Positions 8,274-19,838 of a stretch of DNA of 64,000 bases are shown here, one piece after another. The position numbers and the translations under genes were made by a program. The DNA is taken from assembly GCA_035760965.1 (NCBI GenBank), contig DASTRY010000052.1, positions 8,664 through 72,663 of the forward strand, written 5' to 3'. Positions within the stretch are counted from its first letter, which is position 1, and every line of letters starts with the position of its first letter. The DNA is from JADGHX01 sp035760965. GTDB lineage: Bacteria; Pseudomonadota; Gammaproteobacteria; Steroidobacterales; Steroidobacteraceae. The notes under the pieces are model-generated. The model was not told the DNA's origin and ran no database searches. It saw only the letters and a list, made by a program, of their open reading frames with translations.

Positions 8274-9953
8274 ATGGGAAATGCCCTGCGCGTCGCGATC
8301 GCCGCGCTGCTCCTCGTCATGGCATTCGAAGCTCACACCGCACACGCCGCCGGCGCCACCTTGCCGGAGCTGCAAGCGATGTCGGCACGGCTCGCGCCCG
8401 TCGACATCCGCGTCGACGTCTCCGCGTTGCCGGACAACGAGCGACAGGCGCTGGTGCGCATGATCCAGGCCGCGCAGATCCTCGACGCGCTCTACATGCG
8501 CCAGATCTCGGCGCGCACGCCGTCGTTGCTCCTGTCCCTGCTGAACGATCGGTCGCCGCTCGGGCAAGCGCGGCTCGACTACTTCCTCCTCAACAAGGGA
8601 CCCTGGTCGGAGCTGGACGACAACACGCCATTCCTGCCCGGCGTACCGACGAAACCGCCGCAGGGGAATTTCTATCCGGCCGACGCGACGCGCGAAGAAG
8701 TCGAGAAGTGGCTCGGCTCCTTGCCCAAGGCCGAGCACGAAGCGGCCACCGGCTTTTTCACGACGATCCGCCGCGACCCGCAAGGCAAGCTCATCGCGGT
8801 GCCCTACTCGCTCGAGTATCAAGGTGAGCTCATGGAGATGGCGCGCCTCCTGCGCGAGGCCGCGGCGCTCACGAAGCAGCCGACGTTGAAGGACTTCCTG
8901 GAGAAGCGCGCCGCGGCGTTCATCAGCAACGATTACTACGAGAGCGACGTCGCGTGGATGGAGCTCGACGCCTCCATCGAGCCGACGATCGGGCCGTACG
9001 AGGTCTACCAGGACCAGTGGTTCAATTTCAAAGCGGCGTTCGAGGCGTTCATCACCCTGACGGACCCGGTGGAGACGCAGAAGCTCGCCAAGTTCAGCGG
9101 GCAGTTGCAGGAGCTCGAGGATCACCTGCCGATCGATCCGCAATTTCGGCGGCCGAAGCTCGGGGGCTTCTCGCCAATCCGCGTGGTCAACGTGGTGTTC
9201 AACTCGGGTGACGCCAATCACGGCGTGCAGACCGCCGCCTTCAATCTGCCGAACGATGAGCGCGTCGTCGCCGAGAAGGGCTCGAAGCGCATCCTGCTGA
9301 AGAATTTCCAGCAGGCGAAGTTCGACAAGGTGCTGGTGCCGATCGCGGCCGTGGCGCTCGCACCGCAGGATCGCAAGGACGTGCAGTTCGACCCGTTCTT
9401 CACGGCGGTCTTGATGCACGAGCTGATGCACGGCCTCGGGCCGCAGACCATCCGCGTGAACGGGCGCGAAACGACCGTGCGCCAGGAGTTGAAAGAGCTC
9501 AACGGCCCGCTCGAAGAGGCGAAGGCCGACGTCTCGGGACTCTGGGCGCTGCAGTACCTGATGGACAAGGGCGTCATCGACAAGAAGCAGGAGCGCTCGA
9601 TGTACATCACGTTCCTCGCGTCGTCGTTCCGCACGCTGCGGTTCGGGCTCGCGCAGACGCATGCGAAGGGCATGGCGCTGCAGGTCAACAACTTCTTCGA
9701 TCACGGCGCGATCCGCGTGGCCGCGGACGGCACCTTCTCGCTGGATGTGCCGAAGGCGAAGAAGGCGGTGGTCGATCTCACGCACGAGATCATGACGATC
9801 CAGGCGCACGGCGACTACGCGGCCGCGCAGAAGCTGCTGAAGAGCAAGGTGAACGTGCGACCTGAGGTTCAATCCGTGATCGACAAGCTGAGCGCGGTTC
9901 CGGTGGACATCGCGCCGCGGCTCGTCACGGCCGACGAGCTGACGCGCCAATGA
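8274..9953 (+). CDS. Exported M49-like (dipeptidyl-peptidase III-type) zinc peptidase
   Basis: Predicted zinc metallopeptidase of 559 residues with a cleavable signal peptide (hydrophobic core in residues 5-20, AHTAHAA before the mature chain). The zinc site is HELMHGLGP at 382-390 and a second glutamate motif EEAKADVSGLWALQYL from 414, the arrangement of family M49. Classical dipeptidyl-peptidase III has HEXXGH, whereas this protein has HEXXH. Other family features are DQWFNFKAAFEAF and SPIRVVNVVFNSGDANHG. The ATG at 8274 follows CAGGGGA at 8261-8267. The stop overlaps the start of yceH by 4 bases. The peptide substrate is unknown. Confidence 0.75.
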   Translation: MGNALRVAIAALLLVMAFEAHTAHAAGATLPELQAMSARLAPVDIRVDVSALPDNERQALVRMIQAAQILDALYMRQISARTPSLLLSLLNDRSPLGQARLDYFLLNKGPWSELDDNTPFLPGVPTKPPQGNFYPADATREEVEKWLGSLPKAEHEAATGFFTTIRRDPQGKLIAVPYSLEYQGELMEMARLLREAAALTKQPTLKDFLEKRAAAFISNDYYESDVAWMELDASIEPTIGPYEVYQDQWFNFKAAFEAFITLTDPVETQKLAKFSGQLQELEDHLPIDPQFRRPKLGGFSPIRVVNVVFNSGDANHGVQTAAFNLPNDERVVAEKGSKRILLKNFQQAKFDKVLVPIAAVALAPQDRKDVQFDPFFTAVLMHELMHGLGPQTIRVNGRETTVRQELKELNGPLEEAKADVSGLWALQYLMDKGVIDKKQERSMYITFLASSFRTLRFGLAQTHAKGMALQVNNFFDHGAIRVAADGTFSLDVPKAKKAVVDLTHEIMTIQAHGDYAAAQKLLKSKVNVRPEVQSVIDKLSAVPVDIAPRLVTADELTRQ

Positions 9954-10672
9954 AAATCGAGCTGTCGCCCCTCGAGGCGCGCATCATCGGCTGTCTCATC
10001 GAGAAGCAGATCACGACGCCCGATCAATACCCGCTGTCGTTGAATGCGCTCGTCAATGCGTGCAATCAGAAGAGCAATCGCGATCCGGTGATGGACGTGT
10101 CCGAGAGCGAGGTCCAGGCGACACTCGATGCGCTGTCGAAGAAGCATTTCGTGATCGAGCGCTCGGGGTTCGGGAGCCGCGTGCCGAAGTATCAGCACCG
10201 CTTCTGCAACACGGAGTTCGGCACGTTGAAGCTCAGTCCGCAGGAGCTGGCGATCGTGTGCGAGTTGCTGCTGCGCGGGCCGCAAACGCCGGGCGAGCTC
10301 CGTTCGCGTGCGAGCCGGATGGCGCCGTTTGCGGATATGGGCGAAGTCGAGTCCACTCTGGAAACGCTGCGCACGCGCGATGACGGGCCGTTCGTCGCGC
10401 GCCTCGCCCGCGAACCGGGGCGGCGCGAGTCGCGGTATGCGCACCTGTTCAGCGGCGCGATCCCCGACTCGCCCGAGAAGCCGCTGGCTGTCGCCTCCAA
10501 TCCCGTACCGCCGCGCGGAGATGCGGGCGCACCGCTTCCGCAGGATGCGCCAGTCGCGCTGAGCGGGCTGCAATCACCGTCCACTGATGCCGCGCGCATC
10601 GATCGCCTCGAAGATGAAGTCAAACGACTCCGCGCCGAGCTCGACGACTTGAAACGGCGCCTCGGCGGCTAG
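9950..10672 (+). CDS. yceH: YceH family (DUF480) protein
   Basis: A 240-residue protein of the conserved DUF480 family, built from two winged-helix domains; its job is not settled. Diagnostic stretches are LSPLEARIIGCLIEKQITTP, QYPLSLNALVNACNQKSNRDP, SGFGSRVPKYQHRF and LSPQELAIVCELLLRGPQTPG. Residues after about 165 form a low-complexity linker followed by a coiled coil (RIDRLEDEVKRLRAELDDLK). The ATG overlaps the stop of the M49-like peptidase gene (ATGA), so the two are translationally coupled. A hairpin follows 22 bases after the stop. Confidence 0.88.
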   Translation: MKIELSPLEARIIGCLIEKQITTPDQYPLSLNALVNACNQKSNRDPVMDVSESEVQATLDALSKKHFVIERSGFGSRVPKYQHRFCNTEFGTLKLSPQELAIVCELLLRGPQTPGELRSRASRMAPFADMGEVESTLETLRTRDDGPFVARLAREPGRRESRYAHLFSGAIPDSPEKPLAVASNPVPPRGDAGAPLPQDAPVALSGLQSPSTDAARIDRLEDEVKRLRAELDDLKRRLGG

Positions 10673-10693
10673 CCCTACACTGCTGCACCGCGG

Positions 10694-10722
10694 GCATTTT
10701 CAGGTGTCTGCACCTGAAATGC
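10694..10722 (+). terminator. Hairpin after yceH, possible terminator
   Basis: GCATTTTCAGGTG at 10694-10706 pairs with CACCTGAAATGC at 10711-10722, with one bulged T and a TCTG loop: twelve base pairs in all. A short pyrimidine-rich run (GTTTCTCCTTT) follows. It lies between yceH and the toxin-antitoxin pair, so it could end yceH transcription or act as an operator. Confidence 0.5.
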
Positions 10723-10753
10723 GCGTTTCTCCTTTGCTCCGCGAGCGATCTAC

Positions 10754-10773
10754 TCGTATCCTATGGGATACGA
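10754..10773 (+). promoter_or_regulatory. Perfect palindrome over the toxin start codon, probable antitoxin operator
   Basis: TCGTATCC at 10754-10761 and GGATACGA at 10766-10773 are exact inverted repeats around TATG, which includes the toxin ATG. TATCCT at 10757-10762 also resembles a -10 box 17 bases after TTGCTC (10734-10739). Toxin-antitoxin operons usually repress themselves through such sites; that role here is inferred. Confidence 0.55.
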
Positions 10774-11071
10774 CGATTCGCTCATCGAGATTCGCCAAAC
10801 CGAGGAATACATCTCATGGCTCGGGAAGCTGCGCGACCGGCGCGCACGCGTGCGCATCGAGACTCGTATCGAGCGGCTTCGTTTGGGGAATCCGGGCGAT
10901 GTGGCCTCGGTCGGTGAAGGTGTGAGCGAGCTGCGCATCGACTACGGGCCAGGTTACCGGGTGTACTACCTGCAACGAGGCTGCCAGGTCGTGATTCTGC
11001 TGGCTGGCGGCGACAAGAGCACGCAGCGGAAGGACATTCGGTTGGCCTTGGCACTCGCACGTGCCCTTTAG
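10763..11071 (+). CDS. Type II toxin-antitoxin system toxin, RelE/HigB-like killer protein
   Basis: A 102-residue toxin of the 'addiction module killer protein' type, related to RelE/ParE ribonuclease folds. The start IEIRQTEEYISWLGKLRDRR, the middle RLGNPGDVASVGEGVSELRI and the end GPGYRVYYLQRGCQVVILLAGGDKSTQRKDI are characteristic. It lies 11 bases before its antitoxin, the toxin-first order typical of HigBA-like pairs. The ATG at 10763 has no Shine-Dalgarno and sits inside a palindrome, suggesting weak, repressible translation. The likely target is ribosome-bound mRNA, by family inference. Confidence 0.88.
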   Translation: MGYDDSLIEIRQTEEYISWLGKLRDRRARVRIETRIERLRLGNPGDVASVGEGVSELRIDYGPGYRVYYLQRGCQVVILLAGGDKSTQRKDIRLALALARAL

Positions 11072-11082
11072 GAGAGTCTACG

Positions 11083-11379
11083 GTGAGGAAGAAGAGCAAG
11101 GTGCGAACGCGCTCGTGGGACATTGCGCGCGGCATGACATCCGATGAGGAACGCGCGGAGTATCTGGAAGCAGCGCTCGAGGATGGCGACCCCGCGCTCA
11201 TCATCTCCATTTTGGGCCACATCGCACGATCCCGCGGCATGACAGAGGTGGCGCGCGAGACGGGGCTCGGTCGTGAGAGCCTCTACAAAGCGTTATCGGC
11301 AGAAGGGAATCCAGCGTTCGCCACCGTCCTTCAGGTGATCCACGCGCTCGGACTGCGGCTGCACGTCAGCAAGGCGTGA
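11083..11379 (+). CDS. Type II toxin-antitoxin system antitoxin, XRE-like antidote protein
   Basis: A 98-residue antitoxin whose C-terminal half is a helix-turn-helix domain (IARSRGMTEVARETGLGRES, then LYKALSAEGNPAFATVLQVI), typical of the probable addiction-module antidote family. The N-terminal part (SWDIARGMTSDEERAEYLEA) is the toxin-binding region by analogy. The start is GTG at 11083 with GGAGAG at 11071-11076, overlapping the toxin stop region, so both are made from one transcript. It should bind the palindrome at 10754-10773. Confidence 0.87.
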   Translation: MRKKSKVRTRSWDIARGMTSDEERAEYLEAALEDGDPALIISILGHIARSRGMTEVARETGLGRESLYKALSAEGNPAFATVLQVIHALGLRLHVSKA

Positions 11380-11521
11380 ACGAAGCGGCGTGCGCTCGAC
11401 GGCGTTTCCGCGGGAACGCCCGCCTATCGCCTCTCGCGTCCGCGCTCGCTCGCCGCGTAACCGCCGGACCGGTATCGGGGCAACTCGTCCCCCCTCGCCC
11501 GGCCAGTGACGGCTTCGCGCG

Positions 11522-12577
11522 CTAGCGCGACTTGAAAGACTGAGACAGCGCGCGCACGCCGAGATCGGGGTGATCGGTGAAAAAACCATCGATGCCGACG
11601 GCGAGAAACGCGCGCAATTCACCCGCGAGGTCGCCGAGATCGGTCGGCGCGTCCCCGCGCGTGACATTGCTCGGCAGAAAGTGGTTCTCCGCGCGAAACG
11701 TCCACGGATGCACCGCGAGCCCCGCCGCGTGCGCATCGCGCACGAGCGTCGTCGGCGCCGTCAGCGCGCCGGACGCATCACGCGGAATCACCAGCGATTT
11801 GTTCGGGCCGATCGCGTTCGCGTACGTCGCCACCTCCGCCAGTCCCTCCGGCGTGATCAGATCCGCGTAAGTCCGCCCATCGCCACCCGCGATGCGGTCG
11901 AACGGCGCTCCGCTCGCGTCGATGAGCTGGACGAGCGGCAGGCGCGTCTTGCGCCGCAGTCGCTTCAGGTTCGCCACCTCGAACGACTGGATGAACACCG
12001 GCGCCTTCGGGCCTTCGTACCCGTGCCGCTTCAGCGTCTGCAGCAGCGGCCGATCCATGGAAAGGCCCAGGCGATCGAAGTACGTCGGATGCTTCGTTTC
12101 GGGATACACGCCGATCGGCCGCGGCCGCGCGAGGCCCAACCGCCGCGCCGCCGCCGCCCGCTGCGCGTCGAGCGCCCGGATCAAAGTGAGTATTTCATCG
12201 AACGTCGGGATCTCGAACTGCCGGTCGAATCGCGTATTCCCCGGCCGGAGGTCCGGAATCCGCTCCCGCGCGCGCAGCGTCTTCAGCTCCGCGAGCGTGA
12301 AATCCTCAGTGAACCAGCCCTCGAGCTCGACCCCATCGATCCGCTTGCGGGTGCGCCGGCGTGCGAATCGGGGGTGCTCCGCCACGTCAGTCGTGCCGCC
12401 GATCTCGTTTTCGTGACGCGCAATGAGCACGCCGTCCTTGGTCATGACCAGGTCCGGCTCGGCATAATCGGCCCCTTGCTGGATGGCAATGAAATAGGAC
12501 GTGAGAGTATGTTCCGGCACGTAGCCGCTCGCGCCTCGGTGTCCGATGACGATGGGCCGTGCACGCTTGGAAGGCAT
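11522..12577 (-). CDS. glpQ: Glycerophosphodiester phosphodiesterase
   Basis: Hydrolyses glycerophosphodiesters to glycerol-3-phosphate and an alcohol. The 351-residue protein shows the GDPD fold: VIGHRGASGYVPEHT near residue 10, ADYAEPDLVMTKDGVLIARHE with the catalytic acid and histidine near 37-57, GVYPETKHP, VFIQSFEV and a C-terminal GIDGFFTDHPD. Length and the long insert (RFDRQFEIPTFDEILTLIRA) match the GlpQ branch rather than short UgpQ. GlpQ is usually periplasmic, yet no signal peptide is visible here, so it may act in the cytoplasm. It diverges from glgB across 95 bases. Confidence 0.88.
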   Translation of the reverse strand: MPSKRARPIVIGHRGASGYVPEHTLTSYFIAIQQGADYAEPDLVMTKDGVLIARHENEIGGTTDVAEHPRFARRRTRKRIDGVELEGWFTEDFTLAELKTLRARERIPDLRPGNTRFDRQFEIPTFDEILTLIRALDAQRAAAARRLGLARPRPIGVYPETKHPTYFDRLGLSMDRPLLQTLKRHGYEGPKAPVFIQSFEVANLKRLRRKTRLPLVQLIDASGAPFDRIAGGDGRTYADLITPEGLAEVATYANAIGPNKSLVIPRDASGALTAPTTLVRDAHAAGLAVHPWTFRAENHFLPSNVTRGDAPTDLGDLAGELRAFLAVGIDGFFTDHPDLGVRALSQSFKSR

Positions 12578-12672
12578 GGGCTCGGCACTCTACCCGAAAT
12601 AGCGCCAGCGCGGCGGTGGCCGGTCACGCATCGCGGCCGGTGCGCCAACGAGTTACGTCACTTGCGACAGGT

Positions 12673-14598
12673 ATGCCGTTTGCTGAGTCTCTAGCCGTGC
12701 TTACCGAACAAGACATCTACCTCTTCCGGGAAGGCACGCATTTCCGCGCATACGAGAAGCTCGGTGCTCATCAGATCGAGGGTGAACCGGCGCGCGCCGG
12801 CGAAACGGCGGGCACTCACTTCGCGGTCTGGGCACCGAATGCGGCGCGCGTGTCGGTGGTCGGCGACTTCAACGGCTGGCGGCCCGGCGCCCATCCGCTG
12901 CAGCAGCGCCACGATTCCACCGGCATCTGGTCCGCGTTCGTGCCGGGCGTGAAGCCCGGTGCGCTGTACAAGTACCACATCGAGTCGCGCCACAACGGGT
13001 ACACCGTGCAGAAGGCGGACCCTTATGCGTTCTTCAACGAACGCCCGCCGCGGACCGCCTCGGTCGTGTGGGACTTGTCATACGAGTGGGGCGATGGCGA
13101 GTGGATGCGCAACCGTGCGCGCAACAACGCGTCCGATGCGCCCTGGTCCATCTACGAAGTCCACATGGGCTCGTGGCGCCGCGTGCCCGAAGAGCACAAC
13201 CGGTCGCTGACCTATCGCGAGCTCGCGCATGCGCTCGGCGACTACGTGAGCGAGATGGGCTTCACGCATGTCGAGTTCCTGCCCGTGATGGAGCACCCGT
13301 TCTACGGGTCGTGGGGCTACCAGGTGACGGGCTACTTCGCGCCGACCTCACGCTACGGCACTCCTCAGGATTTCATGTACCTGGTGGATCACCTGCACCG
13401 TCGCGGCATCGGCGTCATTCTCGACTGGGTACCGTCGCACTTTCCGGCGGACGAGCACGGCCTCGCCTACTTCGACGGCACGCACCTCTACGAGCACGCC
13501 GATCCGCGCAAGGGTTTCCACCCGGAGTGGAACAGCTCGATCTTCAACTACGGCCGCGCCGAGGTGCGCAACTTCCTCGCAAGCAGCGCTCTGTTCTGGC
13601 TCGAGACGTATCACGTCGACGCCCTACGCGTCGACGCCGTCGCCTCGATGCTGTATCTGGACTACGCTCGCAAGCCCGGCGAATGGATCCCGAACAAGTT
13701 CGGGGGTCACGAGAATCTCGAGGCAGTCGAGTTCCTGAAGAACTTGAACCTCGCCGTGTATCGCGACCACCCGGACACGCAGACGATCGCGGAGGAATCC
13801 ACCGCCTGGCCCATGGTCTCACGCCCGACGTATCTCGGCGGCCTCGGCTTCGGCTTCAAGTGGAACATGGGCTGGATGCACGACACGCTCAAGTACTTCC
13901 AGACCGACCCGATCTATCGCAAGTACAACCACAACGCGCTCACCTTCAGCCTATGGTACGCGTTCACCGAGAACTTCGTGCTGCCGCTGTCGCACGACGA
14001 AGTCGTGCACGGCAAGGGCTCGCTCGTCGGCAAGATGAACGGCGATGAATGGCAGCAGTTCGCGAACCTGCGCCTGCTGTTCGGCTACATGTGGGGCCAT
14101 GTCGGCAAGAAGCTGCTCTTCATGGGCGGCGAGTTCGGGCAGCGCCGCGAATGGCAGCACGACGAGAGCCTGGAATGGCACGTGCTCCAATATCCGTACC
14201 ATGCGGGCGTGCGCCAATGGCTGCGCGACCTGAACGCCTTCTACAAGCAGACGCCGGCGATGTATCAGCGCGACTTCACGCCCGAGGGGTTCGAGTGGAT
14301 CGACTGCAACGATTCCGAGAACAGCACGCTCGCCTTTCTGCGCAAGGGGCACTCGCCGGACGACATCGCGCTCGTGCTCTGCAATTTCACGCCCGTGCCG
14401 CGCGACAACTACCACATCGGCGTGCCGCGCGGCGGTCTGTGGCTCGAGCGCTTGAACAGCGATGCGCGCGAGTACGGCGGCGGCGGCATCGGCAACTTCG
14501 GAGCGGTCGAAGCCGCGCCTCTGCCGTCCCATGGTCGCACCCATTCCCTGACGCTGCGACTGCCGCCGCTCGCCACGCTCATTCTCACGCCGGCTTAG
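12673..14598 (+). CDS. glgB: 1,4-alpha-glucan branching enzyme
   Basis: GH13 enzyme that forms alpha-1,6 branches in glycogen-like glucan. With the ATG at 12673 it has 641 residues, the short form lacking the extra N-terminal domain: a CBM48 domain (HFAVWAPNAARVSVVGDFNG near 50-70) and the catalytic barrel. The nucleophile is D321 in DALRVDAVASMLYLDY, the acid E374 in IAEESTAWP and the third acid D442 in LPLSHDEVVHGKGS. GACAGG lies just upstream of the chosen ATG; a GTG at 12697 is an alternative. It opens the glucan/trehalose block and is separated from glgE by 102 bases holding an AT-rich palindrome. Confidence 0.95.
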   Translation: MPFAESLAVLTEQDIYLFREGTHFRAYEKLGAHQIEGEPARAGETAGTHFAVWAPNAARVSVVGDFNGWRPGAHPLQQRHDSTGIWSAFVPGVKPGALYKYHIESRHNGYTVQKADPYAFFNERPPRTASVVWDLSYEWGDGEWMRNRARNNASDAPWSIYEVHMGSWRRVPEEHNRSLTYRELAHALGDYVSEMGFTHVEFLPVMEHPFYGSWGYQVTGYFAPTSRYGTPQDFMYLVDHLHRRGIGVILDWVPSHFPADEHGLAYFDGTHLYEHADPRKGFHPEWNSSIFNYGRAEVRNFLASSALFWLETYHVDALRVDAVASMLYLDYARKPGEWIPNKFGGHENLEAVEFLKNLNLAVYRDHPDTQTIAEESTAWPMVSRPTYLGGLGFGFKWNMGWMHDTLKYFQTDPIYRKYNHNALTFSLWYAFTENFVLPLSHDEVVHGKGSLVGKMNGDEWQQFANLRLLFGYMWGHVGKKLLFMGGEFGQRREWQHDESLEWHVLQYPYHAGVRQWLRDLNAFYKQTPAMYQRDFTPEGFEWIDCNDSENSTLAFLRKGHSPDDIALVLCNFTPVPRDNYHIGVPRGGLWLERLNSDAREYGGGGIGNFGAVEAAPLPSHGRTHSLTLRLPPLATLILTPA

Positions 14599-14635
14599 CG
14601 ACGCTCTGATCCGGCGGGTTGCTCTGCACACGCTC

Positions 14636-14661
14636 ATGAAAAAAATGCCCATTTTTTTCAT
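14636..14661. repeat. Perfect 12-bp AT-rich inverted repeat between glgB and glgE
   Basis: ATGAAAAAAATG at 14636-14647 is exactly complementary to CATTTTTTTCAT at 14650-14661, with only CC between. Such an AT-rich palindrome stands out in this GC-rich block. It could be a regulator site upstream of glgE or a cruciform or hairpin in the message; it is not a classical terminator because the stem has no GC core. Confidence 0.6.
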
Positions 14662-14700
14662 CCTCGAAGCCGTCGCCCGGAACGGCGTTGCGGTGCGCTG

Positions 14701-16545
14701 ATGAGCAAGGCGCGGGTCGTCATCGAGAACATCACGCCGCAGGTGGACTGCGGGCGCTTTCCGGTCAAGCGCACGGTCGGCGAGCCCGTCATCGTCGAGG
14801 CGGACGTGTTCGCCGACGGTCACGACGTGGTGAGCTGCGTGCTGCTCCATCGCGAACGCGGCAGCGAGGAATGGCAGCGCGTGCCGATGACCGCGATGGG
14901 CAACGATCGCTGGTGTGCGCGGTTCGTGCCGCGCCGGCTCGGCTTCTACGAGTTCACCGTCTGCGGCTGGGTCGATCATCTCGCGACCTGGCGGCGCGAT
15001 CTCGCGAAGAAAGAAGCGGCGGGACAGGACGTGCGCGTCGACCTGCTCCGCGGCAAGCAGCTCGAGAAGGAAGGCGTCGACGAGGAAATCATCGTGCGCC
15101 ACGAACCGCCCCTCCTCGTCGAGGTGGATCGCGAGAAAGCGCGCTTCTCGACCTGGTACGAGCTGTTTCCGCGCTCCACCGGCAAGCCCGGCGTGCACGG
15201 GACGTTCGCGGACGTGGAGGCGCGGCTGCCCTACGTCGCATCGATGGGCTTCGACGTGCTGTATCTGCCGCCGATCCATCCCATCGGTTTCACCGAGCGC
15301 AAGGCGCCGAACAACAGGCCCGGCGCCGGCAAGAACGATCCCGGTAGCCCCTGGGCAATCGGCGGCGAAGGCGGCGGGCACAAGGCGATTCACCCTCAGC
15401 TTGGCACGCTCGCGGATTTCAAGCGGCTGGTCGCGCGCGCGCAGGAGCTCGGAATCGAGATCGCGCTCGACATTGCGTTCCAGTGCAGCCCGGACCATCC
15501 GTACGTGCGCGAGCATCCCGAATGGTTCCTGAGACGGCCGGACGGCACGATCCAGTACGCCGAGAACCCGCCGAAGAAGTATCAGGACATCTATCCCTTC
15601 TACTTCGAGACGGACGCGTGGCGCGAGCTGTGGGAGGAGCTGAAGAGCATCTTCACCTTCTGGATCGCGCAGGGCGTGCGCGTGTTCCGCGTGGACAATC
15701 CGCACACGAAGCCCTTCGCCTTGTGGCAATGGATCATCTCGGAAGTGAAGCGCGAGCACCCGGACGTGCTCTTCCTCTCGGAAGCGTTCACACGGCCGAA
15801 GGTGATGTACCGCCTCGCGAAGGTCGGCTTCACGCAGTCGTACACGTATTTCACGTGGCGTAACACCAAGCGCGAGCTCATCGAGTACTTCACCGAGCTC
15901 ACGAAGCCGCCCGTCAGCGACTTCTTTCGTCCGAACCTCTGGCCGAACACGCCGGACATCCTCCCGGAATTCCTGCAGTTCGGCGGCCGCCCGGCGGCGG
16001 CGCTGCGGCTCGTACTGGCCGCGACGCTCGGGGCGAGCTACGGCATCTACGGGCCTGCGTTCGAGCTCTTCGAGAGCACGCCGCGCGAGCCCGGCAGCGA
16101 GGAGTACTTGGACAGCGAGAAGTATCAGCTGCGAACGTGGCCGCTCGATCGCCCCGACAGCCTGCGCGACCTGATCGCCCGCGTGAACCGCATTCGCCGC
16201 GACAATCCGGCCTTGCAGAGCAATCACGGGCTGCGCTTTCACCCGGTCGACAACGAATCCCTCATCGCGTACAGCAAGACGACGGAGGACGGCACCGACT
16301 CCGTGCTGACGATCGTCAACCTCGATCCGCACAATCGCCACACCGGCTGGATCGAGCTCGACCTTGCTGCGCTCGGCCTCGAATCCGCGAAGCCGTTTCA
16401 GGTGCACGACCTGCTTTCCGGCGCGCGCTTCCTGTGGCAAGGCGCGCGCAACTTCATCGCGCTCGATCCCGCATACACGCCCGCGCACATCTTCCGCATC
16501 CGCCGGCGCGTGCGCACCGAGCACGACTTCGACTATTTCATGTGA
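14701..16545 (+). CDS. glgE: Alpha-1,4-glucan:maltose-1-phosphate maltosyltransferase
   Basis: Transfers maltose from maltose-1-phosphate to the non-reducing end of alpha-glucan. The 614-residue protein has the GlgE N-terminal domain (VDCGRFPVKRTVGEPVIVEA), the diagnostic STWYELFPRS and GFDVLYLPPIHPIG segments, a PGSPWAIGGEGGGHKAIHP loop, the nucleophile D332 in VFRVDNPHTKP and the acid E361 in FLSEAFTRPK. The length is slightly below the usual 650-700. The start is the ATG at 14701 immediately after a TGATG-like junction, without a strong ribosome site. Its donor is made by the maltokinase half of the next gene, 2 bases downstream. Confidence 0.95.
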   Translation: MSKARVVIENITPQVDCGRFPVKRTVGEPVIVEADVFADGHDVVSCVLLHRERGSEEWQRVPMTAMGNDRWCARFVPRRLGFYEFTVCGWVDHLATWRRDLAKKEAAGQDVRVDLLRGKQLEKEGVDEEIIVRHEPPLLVEVDREKARFSTWYELFPRSTGKPGVHGTFADVEARLPYVASMGFDVLYLPPIHPIGFTERKAPNNRPGAGKNDPGSPWAIGGEGGGHKAIHPQLGTLADFKRLVARAQELGIEIALDIAFQCSPDHPYVREHPEWFLRRPDGTIQYAENPPKKYQDIYPFYFETDAWRELWEELKSIFTFWIAQGVRVFRVDNPHTKPFALWQWIISEVKREHPDVLFLSEAFTRPKVMYRLAKVGFTQSYTYFTWRNTKRELIEYFTELTKPPVSDFFRPNLWPNTPDILPEFLQFGGRPAAALRLVLAATLGASYGIYGPAFELFESTPREPGSEEYLDSEKYQLRTWPLDRPDSLRDLIARVNRIRRDNPALQSNHGLRFHPVDNESLIAYSKTTEDGTDSVLTIVNLDPHNRHTGWIELDLAALGLESAKPFQVHDLLSGARFLWQGARNFIALDPAYTPAHIFRIRRRVRTEHDFDYFM

Positions 16546-16547
16546 TC

Positions 16548-19814
<3,267 letters not shown>

Positions 19815-19838
19815 CGAGGGGGCGCGGAGGATCGTTTC

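Noticed and set aside
13951..16524. An 857-codon minus-strand frame
   Set aside because: Antisense to glgB and glgE, no family features.
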